Source of the DNA: Apostichopus japonicus
Taxonomy: Eukaryota; Echinodermata; Holothuroidea; Aspidochirotida; Stichopodidae
Reading direction: 5' to 3'
NCBI RefSeq assembly: GCF_037975245.1
Contig: NC_092570.1
Span: forward strand, 6,367,001-6,431,000
Length of the DNA stretch: 64,000 nucleotides
In this document: piece after piece, positions 43,852 through 56,226 of the stretch
Position numbering within the stretch: the first letter of the stretch is position 1
Layout: each line of letters starts with the position of its first letter
The notes under the pieces: model-generated
The model's database searches: none
What the model was told of the DNA's origin: nothing
The model's input: the letters and a program-made list of their open reading frames with translations, nothing else
Program-made: the position numbers and the translations under genes

Positions 43852-45866
43852 CTGCCGGTTGTCATAGCATTTTGCGCTCAACTCATTAAAGTTGCATCGC
43901 ATTTTTACACACGGTACGATAAGGTAGGCTTCCCAGTGGGTGGGATTTGGAAATATAACCAGCAACTGGATAGCAAGTAGTAATAGTTTACGATGGATCA
44001 TGATTTCGAATTATTTTAACTTGCGCATATGGAATCACATACCTTTGTAGGTTAGCTGGACTAGCTAGCTAGCTAGTTACAAAGTACAAATAATAACATT
44101 GTCATAAGCCTACACCTGTACAAATAATACAAGATACGTACGTGTAGGGCCGATATATATGGCATGCAGCGTATACCATAACCAGAAAATAAAATGTTCC
44201 AGATATTATCTATGAAAGGTAGTCAATGGTTCACGAATAACAAGTAAGGTAAGGGGCCTAAATGGATTCATCAAAATAGCCAACTTGATGGAACTACTGA
44301 ACTAGGAATATTTTGATCTCAGATTGGGCCTAGCTAGCTAGTACGTACTACTACTGTTGTCTACATGTCATGTCCAGCTCGGGCGCCGAGTACGAAACGC
44401 ACGTGCTACAAACCATGGAGCTCGGCCCTATGCTATGTTACGTACGTACGACCGTGCCGTGCAGAAATATTTGCGCCCGGGTGCAAATTGCCATGAGAAC
44501 AGACGTGTTTGGATACCTCGATTTATGTTTGGACACGTACGCTGCTATCGAGTTGGACTCTTGAAACAAATGGCACGCCAGGCTAGCGTGGAGTGGACTA
44601 TACAGGAGATGTAGAAACTAGCAAGTATCCCCGTAATTTTTTAAAGTTCGTTGTCAATCTCGCTTTCACTTTTTGGACAAGCCGACATCGCTTTGAACAT
44701 GTAGATTTCACTTAGGACGTATTGATTTCACTTTGAACATGTCGAACATGTCGATTTCAGTTTGGACATTTCGATTTCAGTTTGGACATTTCGATTTCAG
44801 TTTCGACATGTCTATTTCAGTTTGGACACTATTCGATTTCAGTTTTGAAACAATTGGCACTGCGTACTATGTATTATGATAACAGGTTTGGAGTTACGAG
44901 AGGAAAAACGATATAAACTTTCTAAATTAATTATAACATGTACATGTATAGTCTCCATCGTATCAAATTAGAGAGAGAAAAAAACTCTCATCTCTTGTTT
45001 CCTGAAAGTTGACTGCATTCGGGATTTTACGAACGACGATACTAACCTGTCTCCAATCACTTTCTGCGTCCAACTACATGATGGGAAACGTTTTTGCCCT
45101 GTTCCCTCTATTTCACTTTTACTGGTCTAGATCTATCTACATTTAACCTGGCTTCTACATTCCCAGTCACGTGGTTGAGGGAAATGAGAACGTGTACATG
45201 TAAAATTGAGACAGGTATGAGAGGAACGAAGTTTAATCTACTATACACTGTTACTGTATTACTCTACCGCTCTACCACTGTTACGGTAATCTACTTTACT
45301 CTGTTACTGTTATATAAATCATTCGTGATAATAATATGTAAGCAACGCAAACACGTTACTGTAACTGTAACGTTACTGTAATCTATTATACTCTGTTACT
45401 GTTATATAAATCATTCGTGATAATAATATTAAGCAACGCAAACAAGTTGAATGAAGTTCATGATTTTTTTTCAAATTTCTCTAACAGAGTTTTCCACACT
45501 TTATGGAACAGCCATGAATTTTACCGACTCTGTCAGTGATCCAGACTATTGGTTTGTACCTCCAGCGTCATGCTCTAATGCGACTCAACAGGTATGTCAT
45601 CTTATGAAAGTTGGAGCAAATATCAAATTAGTATTCCCCACACCACCCCCCCCCCAAAAAAAAATCTGTTATTAAAGTCGTCACTTGTCAAAGTCAGCCT
45701 AATATCGTGTAAAAAAGGGCTTGTAAATAAAGGGGTTTTGTTTATTTTATTGAAGTATTTATATTTGAAATGTTTTGTTCTCTTCTCGTCTCTATAGGTA
45801 CCAAAACCATTTCTCAAACGACTTAATGTCTTGAAACGGCTGCGGGCAGGTACCTTCTTCCTGTAA

Positions 45867-48603
45867 AAGACAACGAATTCTCATGGCAACTTTGATTCGT
45901 TGAATCATTTATATCGTAGATATTTTAGAGCGCAAAAAGAAAAAGAAAAAAAGTAAAATTAAAAAAAGTTAACTTTGAATATTGTAGTTTTTCTTCCCGT
46001 TAACCGTTGGTGAATTTTCATGTTTTTAGAAACATTTGACGATTTCACTTTCCAGTTTTGACATTCATTTTACAGATAACTCGAATACTTTTTTATATAC
46101 TTTTTTTAATAGAAGAACGTAATCGATTTTGCACAACATCCCTTCCCTCTCCCTCCTGATCATCAACCTTTCTGGGGGGAAAATCCTGAATAGTCCCATC
46201 AAAAATTAATTGTCTCTTTGAAAATAATAGTGTAACTAATCCCTTCCTTATCTGGGCATGTCCAGGGCTCTCGATATTAAATTACGTTGCGAATGATTCA
46301 AAGTAAGTCTTTAAATAATAATTAACTTTGATTCCTGACGATATGTTTTCATTTTCACATTGCTTTCGATTTCTATTAAAGTAATGTATTCCTTTATCAA
46401 TGGCTTACTCTTTCGATATACGCGTTTTGCTTTTTTCTTTTGGTTTCTATAGTCTTACTCGTGACTTTTAACAAACAGCCTTTCTTTGTGTGACGACCAG
46501 ATGAATGATATCTATAAAAAAAAAAAAATATTGTCTACTTCGCTCATGCCAAGTTTACTGTATAATTCCGCTGATTTGGTCGAATTAGAACATGTATCAT
46601 AACACAAAATGGATGTTTCCTTGTTTTCGTTAATGCTAGTGATTGAAAAAGATTACAATCTGACATTTCTTTCGATATCTTAAATGTATTGTCTTTCTTA
46701 TATTTATGGCTTACACTTTTCAAATATTCGTTTTTTCTTTTCCGGTTTCCTTATTTTCTTACTCGTGACTTAAACCTACATCCTTTCTGTGTGTGAGTTC
46801 AGATGAATGATAGTTTTCCATATTCAGATGATTCAAATAAGTCTCTGATGAATCGTGTTCAACGTTGTATAACATCATGAATCTAAACTATAGCGTTCAT
46901 TATGACACATTCTCACTAGAACTGAGTGGCACAATATCCCCTCAAGAAAGCTGTTCCAAAACAACACTCATCTAGGTATAGATATTAGACGTATATAGGA
47001 GTAAACACGTACAGAAAAGTTCATGTAAACACAACGTCACTTATAGATCCTGATGGTTTTCTGCATAAAAGTTACCAAATACTAAAGTTCACAATAAAAT
47101 TTACCAAGGTTACGAAATCTTCCGTCTCTTCTGTTATTTTATGTTAATGTTTTTTAATCGTATTTTTTAGTTAAGGTCCACTAAATAAAATACCCATGCG
47201 TACACGACGTTAAACCACAATTTTTTTTTTACAGAAATTGCTCATTAAGAAGCCTAACATACAGCACGACAAAAGTCGTTGTACCCTCCAAGCAAATGAC
47301 GATGAAGATTAAATGTTTGTGATAAATGATATGCATCCGGTTTGAGTTGATGTAGCCTTTGTTAAGGCCTATCGGCCAATTTTTCTTTGCCAAATGCGCT
47401 GGGACGATTTTTACTATATTCATCACGCCATGAGCGATTCGTCGAGTGAGTGCGCCGGCCTCTACGCCTTTGGACAAGTGCTGTTATTCATACACACATG
47501 AATAAACAAACATACTATCTGTTCCCCTTTTATTTTCGATGCCTTCCACTACCTCACATCAAAGGCTGCGTAAGAGGAAACTGTTAATGGATGAGATGGC
47601 TGGGTAGGTGACAACACTATGATTCTATCGCCCCGTCCGGCACCCTCTTACACGTATAAGGCAATGTATTAACAGACAAATCACACCCTCACATCATCCA
47701 ACAAGCCTCCGCTGTAGACTATACGCCTGTGCTTCTTTTTGAAGTCGAAAGCACTGACAATTAAAAGATTTTAATGATTATGTAAACTTAATGTCTTCAT
47801 ATTGGGGATATAACGTTAATACATGCACTTCTATTTTGTAATGAATAGATAGGCTGTCCTCTCTCAAAAGTAGCCGTGTAACCGGCAATAATTAGAATTA
47901 ATTGTAATAGTTGTATTCTTGAGGGAAAAAAAAGTCGTTTCATATGATAAATTTACAATGACTTGAAAACAATTGTTGTTCTTTGTTATAAACTTGTTTC
48001 AGCAGGGGTCCCTGATCAACTTTTACTACGGTTCGCCATTTCCATAGTAGGATTCTTGGAGAGGGGTTTTGTATAAAAACAGCATGCGCTGTTTTTTTGT
48101 TTTTTTGGGGGGGGGGTAATTTGGAGGGGGTGGGGTGGGGGGTTAGAGGCAGAAGCCTTTCTTTCTCTCTTACTCTCTCTCTCTCTCTCTCTTTGATGGA
48201 GTAGTGTACTTGAATGTATTTGACAAATAACTTGACTACACTGCGACCTGAGTTATATACAGACAGTCGAAACGAACATAAATCGAACCCTTTGGCAAGA
48301 CTTTTTATGAACAATATTTACTACATATTGTATTATCTATTGTAATAAAAATGAGAATAAATTTACATTAAAAGGTTCTAAAGAGTAGATAATTCACAGA
48401 AAAGTTCCTTTCGCTTCCCCTGTTTCTTTTCTTTTTATGGTTTGGGGAGAGGTGGTGAAAATCTATTTCCCCTTCCACATTACAAGAGAAACTTTATATA
48501 TACATCAAAGTAGCACTCAATTTCACATTTCATCATCATCAAACCCACCAGCTTAATCGTGCAGAAGTGTTATCTAATTTGATCGACTTGGGGTGAATAC
48601 GAA
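45867..48603 (+). other. Spacer between copies E and F with flank switch
   Basis: It begins like the other spacers and includes the start of the B-type 5' flank (47230-47509). At about 47510, right after CATGAATAAACAAA, it changes to the A-type 5' flank (CATACTATCTGTTCCCC), with its CT microsatellite at about 48165-48192. No gene was recognised. Confidence 0.7.
48493..48502 (+). promoter_or_regulatory. TATA box of copy F
   Basis: TTTATATATA lies about 102-111 bp before the ATG, inside the A-type flank. Confidence 0.6.
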
Positions 48604-51600
48604 ATGATATCGCAAAGCATGAAGTGTTTCTTGACTATCGTGGTGTTATATATGGGCCAAGCAGCCTATGCTACCAAGGCAACACCTGATCGATGCTGCA
48701 TCCAAGCTGAACAGTTTCAGACTAGCTTTGGTGAGTTTTAATCTATATCTTGTCAAATAGATAGAAATCCGAATCAATATATTGACCTATCCCAAAAGTT
48801 ATAGCAACAGTATAGATAACCTAGTCTAGTACTTTACATATACGGATCGGGCGGAAGCTGTTTCTGTCAATAAATGTTTAGACAATAATCTAAGGCTGCT
48901 GGTGCATTAATGGATTAAGCGGTAAAAAACGAGCTTTTAAACTAATATTACTGACTTATTCATAGCGCACGATAGATAATCTTCAATGACCAATGGCAAA
49001 TTAACGATCATTGTGATAATGTGATAATCTCTCCAGTATGAAAAAGAAACTTGCATAGTCATATCATAAACAAGCAGAACAGAAAATTTACAATATCTTT
49101 CAAAATACTTCATGAATTATGTCGACAAGCTACAGTCGTTCTCGATTCCAGTGGCAAATAAATCATTGAGAAGAACCACAATGCCACCAATTGCCCTGCT
49201 GTGGCATTCGATAAACACCAACAACAAACCTTGATATCACGTGATCAGATTCGACTTCTGCAGGGCACAGTTTAATGGACATACATGACACAGGAACTGG
49301 GCCTGCATTACACAGTATGCTGTGCCTGCAGGACACAGCTTACTGGGCATATATGGCACATTTTACCGGGCCTACAGGACACGTTATAATGGGCCTACAG
49401 GACACGTTAAACAGAGCCTACATTACACAGCATACTCGGCCTATTGGACACAGTATACTGGGCGGACATGACACAGTATACTTGGCCTACAGGACACAGC
49501 TTACTGGGCCTATATGGCACATTTTACTGGGCCTACAGGACACGCTATAATGGGCCTACAGGACACAGTAAACAGAGCCTACAGGACTGCAGCATACTGG
49601 GCCTATTGGACACAGTATACTGGGCGGACATGACACAGTATAATTGGCCTGCAGGGCACAAATTGCTAGGCCTAAGGGCCCTGCTGGCAGTGAATCATGC
49701 AGCCATGGTCAGACACATGTGTATGCTTAAATTTTTCTTTCAGGTGTATTAAAAACATCATATGATCAGTACGAAGAAGTACTTCTTACTTGCGCCTTTG
49801 ATTTCAAGAGTAACCAGTTTGGGTGTGATGTGGACTATGATTCTTACCGAATCAAAACATATCTGCTGGTAGATAAGGTAAGGAGAAACTTTTATTTATT
49901 TGATCGACCAGAAAAATCTCATTCAATTAACATTGAAGAAACTTGCTGGTAAACTCCAGTTCCTCGGATTCGTATCTGTTTGCTTGTTTACGTTTGAGCT
50001 ACTTTCTTTTTTTTTCATCATGAAGGTTTTAAGTAGGTCAAATACGTTTACTTTGATCCGGTTAATAAGTCATGCGTGAAACATATTTTATTTTTACATA
50101 GACAGTTTCAGAAGGGCTTTACACATTCTCAACTTATTTGCACGAGACATGTAACCACAAAAGGTTTTTCTTTACATCGTTAAGAGTTGTTGCGGCCACG
50201 TCAAGTTCATTTGTATTTCAGTTATATTTGCTTCTTCTTACCCTTACCATTTTAATAATATTCAGTAGTCTGCTTTAGGGGAAATGTTTTTGCTAACCTG
50301 TATGCTTCCCGTGCTTCCCTGGAAGGGGAGGTGATACTGATAACATATTCTGAAATTTCGATAAAAAATAATCATAGAAAGGAACACAAATCAACATGTC
50401 GCTCGATTAAAAAAAACAGATGTTTTCGGAATTGCTAACAGTAAAACAACCAAGTACTTTATACGATTTTGTTTTCATTATGGCATGGGACATTTATCAT
50501 TTATGGAAAGGGACACATTTTTGCTTATCCCCACCCAATCGCTTCGGCCGACCCTGGTTCTGTCTAATCCTGCCTGTACAGTGTCCGTATTGTTTTCTAT
50601 TGCATAACCAGGACGTTGAGTACATCGTCAGTGAGGATTCAACATGCCTTGTACTGTCGGCCGATCCAGCTCCTCTCCGATGTGTTCCAGGTAGGAATAT
50701 TCATAATTTAGAAAGATGGTCTGCAAACTTGTGATGAGGAAGTTTTCCGGACGTCCGAAATTTATCTATAGTTTTCGGCGGTCGTCGACTATTACTTGAG
50801 TTTTCTAGGAAAACAGATATAGATCTAGATATAGCTACATTCGCAAGTATGAAATGTTAACAACAACTTTTTGTCTAAAATCTCCTCCAACTGGTCATGG
50901 TATCGTTTGTTGTATACGATTAAGTGGAACGTTCATTCGTTGTTTTCATGCAGTAAAGTTCCTACACGTGGTACATCAGTGGAGTGCATTATTATCCAAG
51001 CATGGATTCACGGGGTGTGCCCCCCCCCCCCTTTCAACCCAAATACACACAAATCACAATCTTGCGTGTAGACCTTGCGTGTGCAACATTTCACGTTTAG
51101 AATTGTCTCCATTTCTTTGAGGGGGGGGGGAGCAAGGTGGAACCCTTACATAGGGGAATAGTTGGTTTCAAAGAGCTCAGGGCCATACCCCTTTCTTTGT
51201 TAAATTCTGTTATCCAGTACATCGGATGAAGTAAGTGTCTACAGGGACTCTAAGGTCAAGGACTCAAGGGGGCCAGGAAGGTCACGGAGCCCTTGTGATC
51301 AATTCCAAGCTTCTGATTTCGTGTTGTGCATGCCAGGCAAACTTCATAGGGAGGGGAGGAGGCGGCGAGCAAGGAATGGAATGAAGTATGGCAAATCAAA
51401 GCCCCAATTGGTTGCTTTCATGCAGTAAAGTTCCTACACGTGGTACATCGGTGGAGTGCCCCCTTTTCCAACCCAAATACAACCCAAATAATATGTATGA
51501 AGAAGAAAAAACCCTGCCCTTTATTCTTGGAAGTAGCCTATAAGCCTGATTATGATATAATACAGGTGTCCTGTTTTTTACAAATAAAGAAGCGTGTGTG

Positions 51601-53483
51601 GTCATTTTCTCCCTCGCTGTCTATAGACACTTTAAACTACGTCACATCTTTCGCTCTCGGGAACCAAGCTTTACTCGTTGATACATGGACATTCAACAGC
51701 TATGACGGGAATGTGGCGTATGTAACCACCGGAAGAAAAGACTGCACACCTGTTTCTATGGCAACCATTACAAGAGAGGAAGGCTATCAAGAAGGTGGGT
51801 TCTGCACTACTTTTAGTTTTTCGAGAAAAAAAGAAAGATTAATCATCCAAGGAAACAGGATCAAACGTCGGTTGTTGTTTGGTTTTCGAACAGTAGACCA
51901 TTCTGGTGATAAAGTAGGCTACTGTATGGAGTGCCGATTGTTTCAAAACATAACCAAACTGAAATCAACATGTCCAAACTGAAATCGACATATTCAAACT
52001 GAAATCAACATGTACAAACTGAAATCGACATGTCTATATTGATGTCGGTATATCCATAGTTATGTCGGTATGTTCTTGCCGAAATTGAATTCATCATGTC
52101 CAAACTGGTATCAATATACCGAATATAAAATTGACGTATTGAAACTGAAATCAATATAGCCAAAACAAGAACGCATAACTCAAAATGTCATCACGTTCAC
52201 TGTTAGCTTTAAGTTCTGTTTTGATTCACTTGGCAAATTTACAGGTGCGCCGAATATGTCAAAACAACGAAACTGACGTCAATATTTCCAAATGAGATAA
52301 CGCTATGTCCAAATAAGATATTATAGGGAGGGCTGCCGGTTGCCATAGCATTTTGCGCTCAAGTCCTTAATTAAAGTTGCATCGCACTTTTACACACGGT
52401 ACGATAAGGTAGGCTTCCCAGTGGGTGGGATTTGTAATATAACCAGCAACTGGATAGCAAGTAGTAATAGTTTAGGACGTATTGATTTCACTTTGAACAT
52501 GTCGAAAATGTCGATTTCAGTTTGGACATTTCGATTTCAGTTTCGACATGTCTATTTCAGTTGGACAATTCGATTTCAGTTTTGAAACAATTGGCACTCC
52601 ATACTATTGAAAAACAATATAAACTTTCTAAAACAATTATAACATGTGCATGTATAGTCCCATCGTATCAAATGAGAGCGAGAAAAAACTCTCATCTCTT
52701 GTTTCCTGAAAGTTTACTGAATTCGGGATTTTACGAATGACGATACTAACCTGTCTCCAATCACTTTCTGCGTCCAACTACATGATGGGAAACGTTTTTG
52801 CACTGTTCCCTCTATTTCACTTTTACTGGTCTAGATCTATCTACATTTAGCCTGGCTTCTACATTCCCAGTCACGTGGTTGAGGGAAATGAGAACGTGTA
52901 TAATTGAGACAGGTATGAGAGGAACGAAGTTTAATCTACTACACACTGTTACTGTAGCACTCTACCGCTCTACGTGCTACTGTTACTGTAATCTACTATA
53001 CTCTGTTACTGTTATGTAAATCATTCGTGAAAATAATATGTAAGCAACGCAAACAAGTTGAATGAAGTTCATGATTTCTTCAAATTTCTAACAGGGTTTT
53101 CCACAAGTTATGGAACAGCCATGAATTTTACCGACTCTGTCAGTGATCCAGACTATTGGTTTGTACCTCCAGCGTCATGCTCTAATGCGACTCAACAGGT
53201 AAGTCATCTTAGGAAATTTGGAGCCAATATCAAAGTAGTATCCACCAGACCACCCCTCCCACGCCCCCCCCCCCCCCCCTCGAAAAAGTCTTCACTCGTC
53301 AAAGTCAGCCTAATATCGTGTAAAAATGCTTGTAACTAAAGCATTTTTGTTTTGTTTTTTATTTGAAGTTACACTTTTTATTTGAAATGTTTTGTTCTCT
53401 TCTCGTCTCTATAGGTACCAAAACCATTTCTCAAACGACTGAATGTCTTGAAACGGCTGCGGGCAGCTACCTTCTTCCTGTAA
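48604..53483 (+). CDS. Ependymin-related secreted protein, array copy F
   Basis: Six coding exons: 48604-48730, 49744-49877, 50612-50690, 51627-51794, 53095-53198, 53415-53483 (681 nt, 226 aa). Frame and splice sites are intact. The signal peptide is MISQSMKCFLTIVVLYMGQ. Differences from sisters: EEVLLTC instead of EEGLLTC and YRIKTY instead of YRYKTY in exon 2; SEDSTCLVLSADPAP in exon 3; WTFNSYDGNV in exon 4. The Tyr after STC, present in all other copies except G, is Leu. Cysteines, NFT/NAT sites and the DPDYWFVPPASC signature are kept, as is the basic tail. Intron 2 has a replaced stretch (about 50180-50440). Intron 4 carries the short inverted-repeat element. ATTAAA is at 53574-53579. Confidence 0.87.
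49256..49680 (+). repeat. 23-bp minisatellite, intron 1 of copy F
   Basis: About 18 units. A multi-unit block containing GGGCCTATATGGCACATTTTA appears twice, so there is a higher-order duplication. Unit variants at the left match copy A rather than B to E. Confidence 0.9.
51925..52603. mobile_element. Short version of the inverted-repeat element in intron 4 of copy F
   Basis: The ends TATGGAGTGCC...TTTCAAAAC and GTTTTGAAA...GGCACTCCATA are inverted copies with one mismatch. The inside matches the E element but lacks the hAT insertion, most 18-bp units and about 700 bp to the right of GCAAGTAGTAATAGTTTA. It adjoins the exon 4 region, beginning about 130 bp after the donor. Confidence 0.8.
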
Positions 53484-56226
53484 AAGACAACGAATTCTGA
53501 TATCAACTTTGATTCGTTGAATCATTTATATCGTAGCTATTTTAGAGCGCAAAAAGAAAAAGAAAAAAAAGCGATTAAAGTAAAGTTAAGTTTGATTATT
53601 CTAGTTTTTCTTCCCGCTAACCGTTGGTGAATTTTCATGTTTTTAGAAACATTTGATGATTTCACTTTCCAGTTTTGACATTCATTTTACAGATAACTCG
53701 AATACTTTGTTTTATATACTTTTTTAAATAGAAGAACGTAAAAGTGTTTGCACAACATCCCTTCCCGCTCCCTCCTGATCATCAAACTTTCTGGGGGGAA
53801 ATCCTGAATAGTCCCATAAAAATTGATTTTCTCTTTGAAAGCTATAGTGTAACTAACCTCCTCTTCCTTATCTGGGCATGTCCAGTGCTCTCGATCTTAA
53901 ATTACGTTGAAAGTGATTCAAAGTAAGTCTTTAAATAATAATTAACTTTGATTCCTGACGATATGATTTCATTTTCACATTGCTTTCGATTTCTATTAAA
54001 GTAATGTATTCCTTTATCAATGGCTTACTCTTTCGATATACACGTTTTGCTTTTTTCTTTTGGTTTCTATAGTTTTACTCGTGACTTTTAACCAACAGCT
54101 TTTCTTTGTGTGACGACCAGATGAATGATATCTATCCAAGAAATATTGCCTACTTCGCTCATGCCAAGTTTACTTTATAATTTCGCTGATTTGGTCGAAT
54201 AAGAAAGTGTCTCATAATACAAAATGGATGTTTCCTTGTTTTCGTTAATGCTTGTGATTAGAAAAGATCATACAATCTGACATTTCTTTCGATATCTTAA
54301 ATGTATTGTCTTTCTCATATTTATGGCTTCCACTTTTCATATATTCGTTTTTCTTTTTTTCGGTTTCCTTATAATCTTACTCTTGATTTTAACCTATATC
54401 CTTTCTGTGTGTGAGTTCAGACATGAATGATAGTTTTCCATATTCAGATGATTCAAATAAGTCTCTGATGAATCGTATTCAACGTTGTATAACATCATGA
54501 ATCTAAACTATAGCCTTCATTATGACACATTCTCACTAGAACTGAGTGGCACAATATCCCCTCAAGAAAGCTGTTCCAAAACAACACTCATCTAGGTATA
54601 GATATTAGACGTATATAGGAGTAAACACGTACAGAAAAGTTCATGTAAACACAACGTCACTTATAGATCCTGATGGTTTTCTGCATAAAAGTTACCAAAT
54701 ACTAAAGTTCACAATAAAATTTACCAAGGTTACGAAATCTTCCGTCTCTTCTGTTATTTTATGTTAATGTTTTTTAATCGTATTTTTTAGTTAAGGTCCA
54801 CTAAATAAAATACCCATGCGTACACGACGTTAAACCACAATTTTTTTTTTACAGAAATTGCTCATTAAGAAGCCTAACATACAGCACGACAAAAGTCGTT
54901 GTACCCTCCAAGCAAATGACGATGAAGATTAAATGTTTGTGATAAATGATATGCATCCGGTTTGAGTTGATGTAGCCTTTGTTAAGGCCTATCGGCCAAT
55001 TTTTCTTTGCCAAATGCGCTGGGACGATTTTTACTATATTCATCACGCCATGAGCGATTCGTCGAGTGAGTGCGCCGGCCTCTACGCCTTTGGACAAGTG
55101 CTGTTATTCATACACACATGAATAAACAAACATACTATCTGTTCCCCTTTTATTTTCGATGCCTTCCACTACCTCACATCAAAGGCTGCGTAAGAGGAAA
55201 CTGTTAATGGATGAGATGGCTGGGTAGGTGACAACACTATGATTCTATCGCCCCGTCCGGCACCCTCTTACACGTATAAGGCAATGTATTAACAGACAAA
55301 TCACACCCTCACATCATCCAACAAGCCTCCGCTGTAGACTATACGCCTGTGCTTCTTTTTGAAGTCGAAAGCACTGACAATTAAAAGATTTTAATGATTA
55401 TGTAAACTTAATGTCTTCATATTGGGGATATAACGTTAATACATGCACTTCTATTTTGTAAAGAATAGATAGGCTGTTCTCTCTCAAAAGTAGCCGTGTA
55501 ACCGGCAATAATTAGAATTAATTGTAATAGTTGTATTCTTGAGGGAAAAAAAAGTCGTTTCATATGATAAATTTACAATGACTTGAAAACAATTGTTGTT
55601 CTTTGTTATAAACTTGTTTCAGCAGGGGTCCCTGATCAACTTTTACTACGGTTCGCCATTTCCATAGTAGGATTCTTGGAGAGGGGTTTTGTATAAAAAC
55701 AGCATGCGCTGTTTTTTTGTTTTTTTTGGGGGGGGGGGGTAATTTGGAGGGGGTGGGGTGGGGGTTAGAGGCAGAAGCCTTTCTTTCTCTCTTACTCTCT
55801 CTCTCTCTCTCTCTTTGATGGAGTAGTGTACTTGAATGTATTTGACAAATAACTTGACTACACTGCGACCTGAGTTATATACAGACAGTCGAAACGAACA
55901 TAAATCGAACCCTTTGGCAAGACTTTTTATGAACAATATTTACTACATATTGTATTATCTATTGTAATAAAAATGAGAATAAATTTACATTAAAAGGTTC
56001 TAAAGAGTAGATAATTCACAGAAAAGTTCCTTTCGCTTCCCCTTTTTCTTTTCTTTTTATGGTTTGGGGAGAGGTGGTGAAAATCTATTTCCCCTTTCCA
56101 CATTACAAGAGAAACTTTATATATACATCAAAGTAGCACTCAATTTCACATTTCATCATCATCAAACCCACCAGCTTAATCGTGCAGAAGTGTTATCTAA
56201 TTTGATCGACTTGGGGTGAATACGAA
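53484..56226 (+). other. Spacer between copies F and G
   Basis: The first 450 bp match the copy A 3' flank closely. Then comes the common 3' flank, a truncated B-type 5' flank (to about 55130), and the A-type 5' flank with CT microsatellite. No gene was recognised. Confidence 0.65.
56116..56125 (+). promoter_or_regulatory. TATA box of copy G
   Basis: TTTATATATA lies about 102-111 bp before the ATG. Confidence 0.6.

Larger units (their letters stand above)
41662..44861. mobile_element. Terminal-inverted-repeat (foldback/MITE-like) element in intron 4 of copy E
   Basis: The left end AGTGCCAATTGTTTCAAAAC is the exact inverse of the right end GTTTTGAAACAATTGGCACT. Inside each end lie related repeats in opposite orientation: CTGAAATCGACATGTCCA units on the left, GGACATTTCGATTTCAGTTT units on the right. 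No transposase ORF was seen. Sisters A to D have uninterrupted intron at this place (CTACTGTATTATGG); F and G carry shorter versions. The target duplication could not be fixed. Confidence 0.8.
38076..45866 (+). pseudogene. Ependymin-related gene, array copy E, frameshift in signal peptide
   Basis: Exons: 38076-38201, 39076-39212, 40421-40499, 41353-41514, 45488-45591, 45798-45866. Exon 1 is 126 nt, not 127: one base is missing within 38100-38105, right after codon 8, so translation from the shared ATG leaves the frame inside the signal peptide. No alternative ATG in the right frame was seen in exon 1 or the 5' UTR. All later exons are open. They are among the most distinctive of the array: TFDFGFYEEG in exon 2, and YENSTCYEQPPFPAPFRCVP in exon 3, with a new NST glycosylation site. 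Intron 4 is about 4 kb because of nested transposon insertions. The donor of exon 5 is GTATGT. ATTAAA is at 45958-45963. A sequencing error in the T run cannot be ruled out. Confidence 0.75.
46810..54429 (+). repeat. 7.62-kb tandem unit 1 (contains copy F)
   Basis: The unit starts in the 3' flank of copy E near GAATGATAGTTTTCC. It repeats as 54430-62049 and starts again at 62050. Start codons of F, G and H are 7623 and 7619 bp apart. Differences between units are mostly homopolymer lengths and a few single bases. Confidence 0.9.

Noticed and set aside
47229-47477. Minus-strand 82-aa ORF (again at 54849 and 62469)
   Set aside because: Conserved only because the 7.62-kb unit is duplicated; the matching flank of copies B to E does not keep the frame, and I recognise no domain.
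47940-48314. Minus-strand ORF with ERERERVREKERLLP (also at 55646 and 63256)
   Set aside because: Arises from the CT microsatellite and the poly-G tract of the A-type 5' flank; its length changes with homopolymer length between units.
51440-51982. A single 180-aa ORF as a separate gene (also at 59064)
   Set aside because: It is exon 4 of the EPDR gene extended through intron on both sides into the inverted-repeat element; sister copies show the splice sites.
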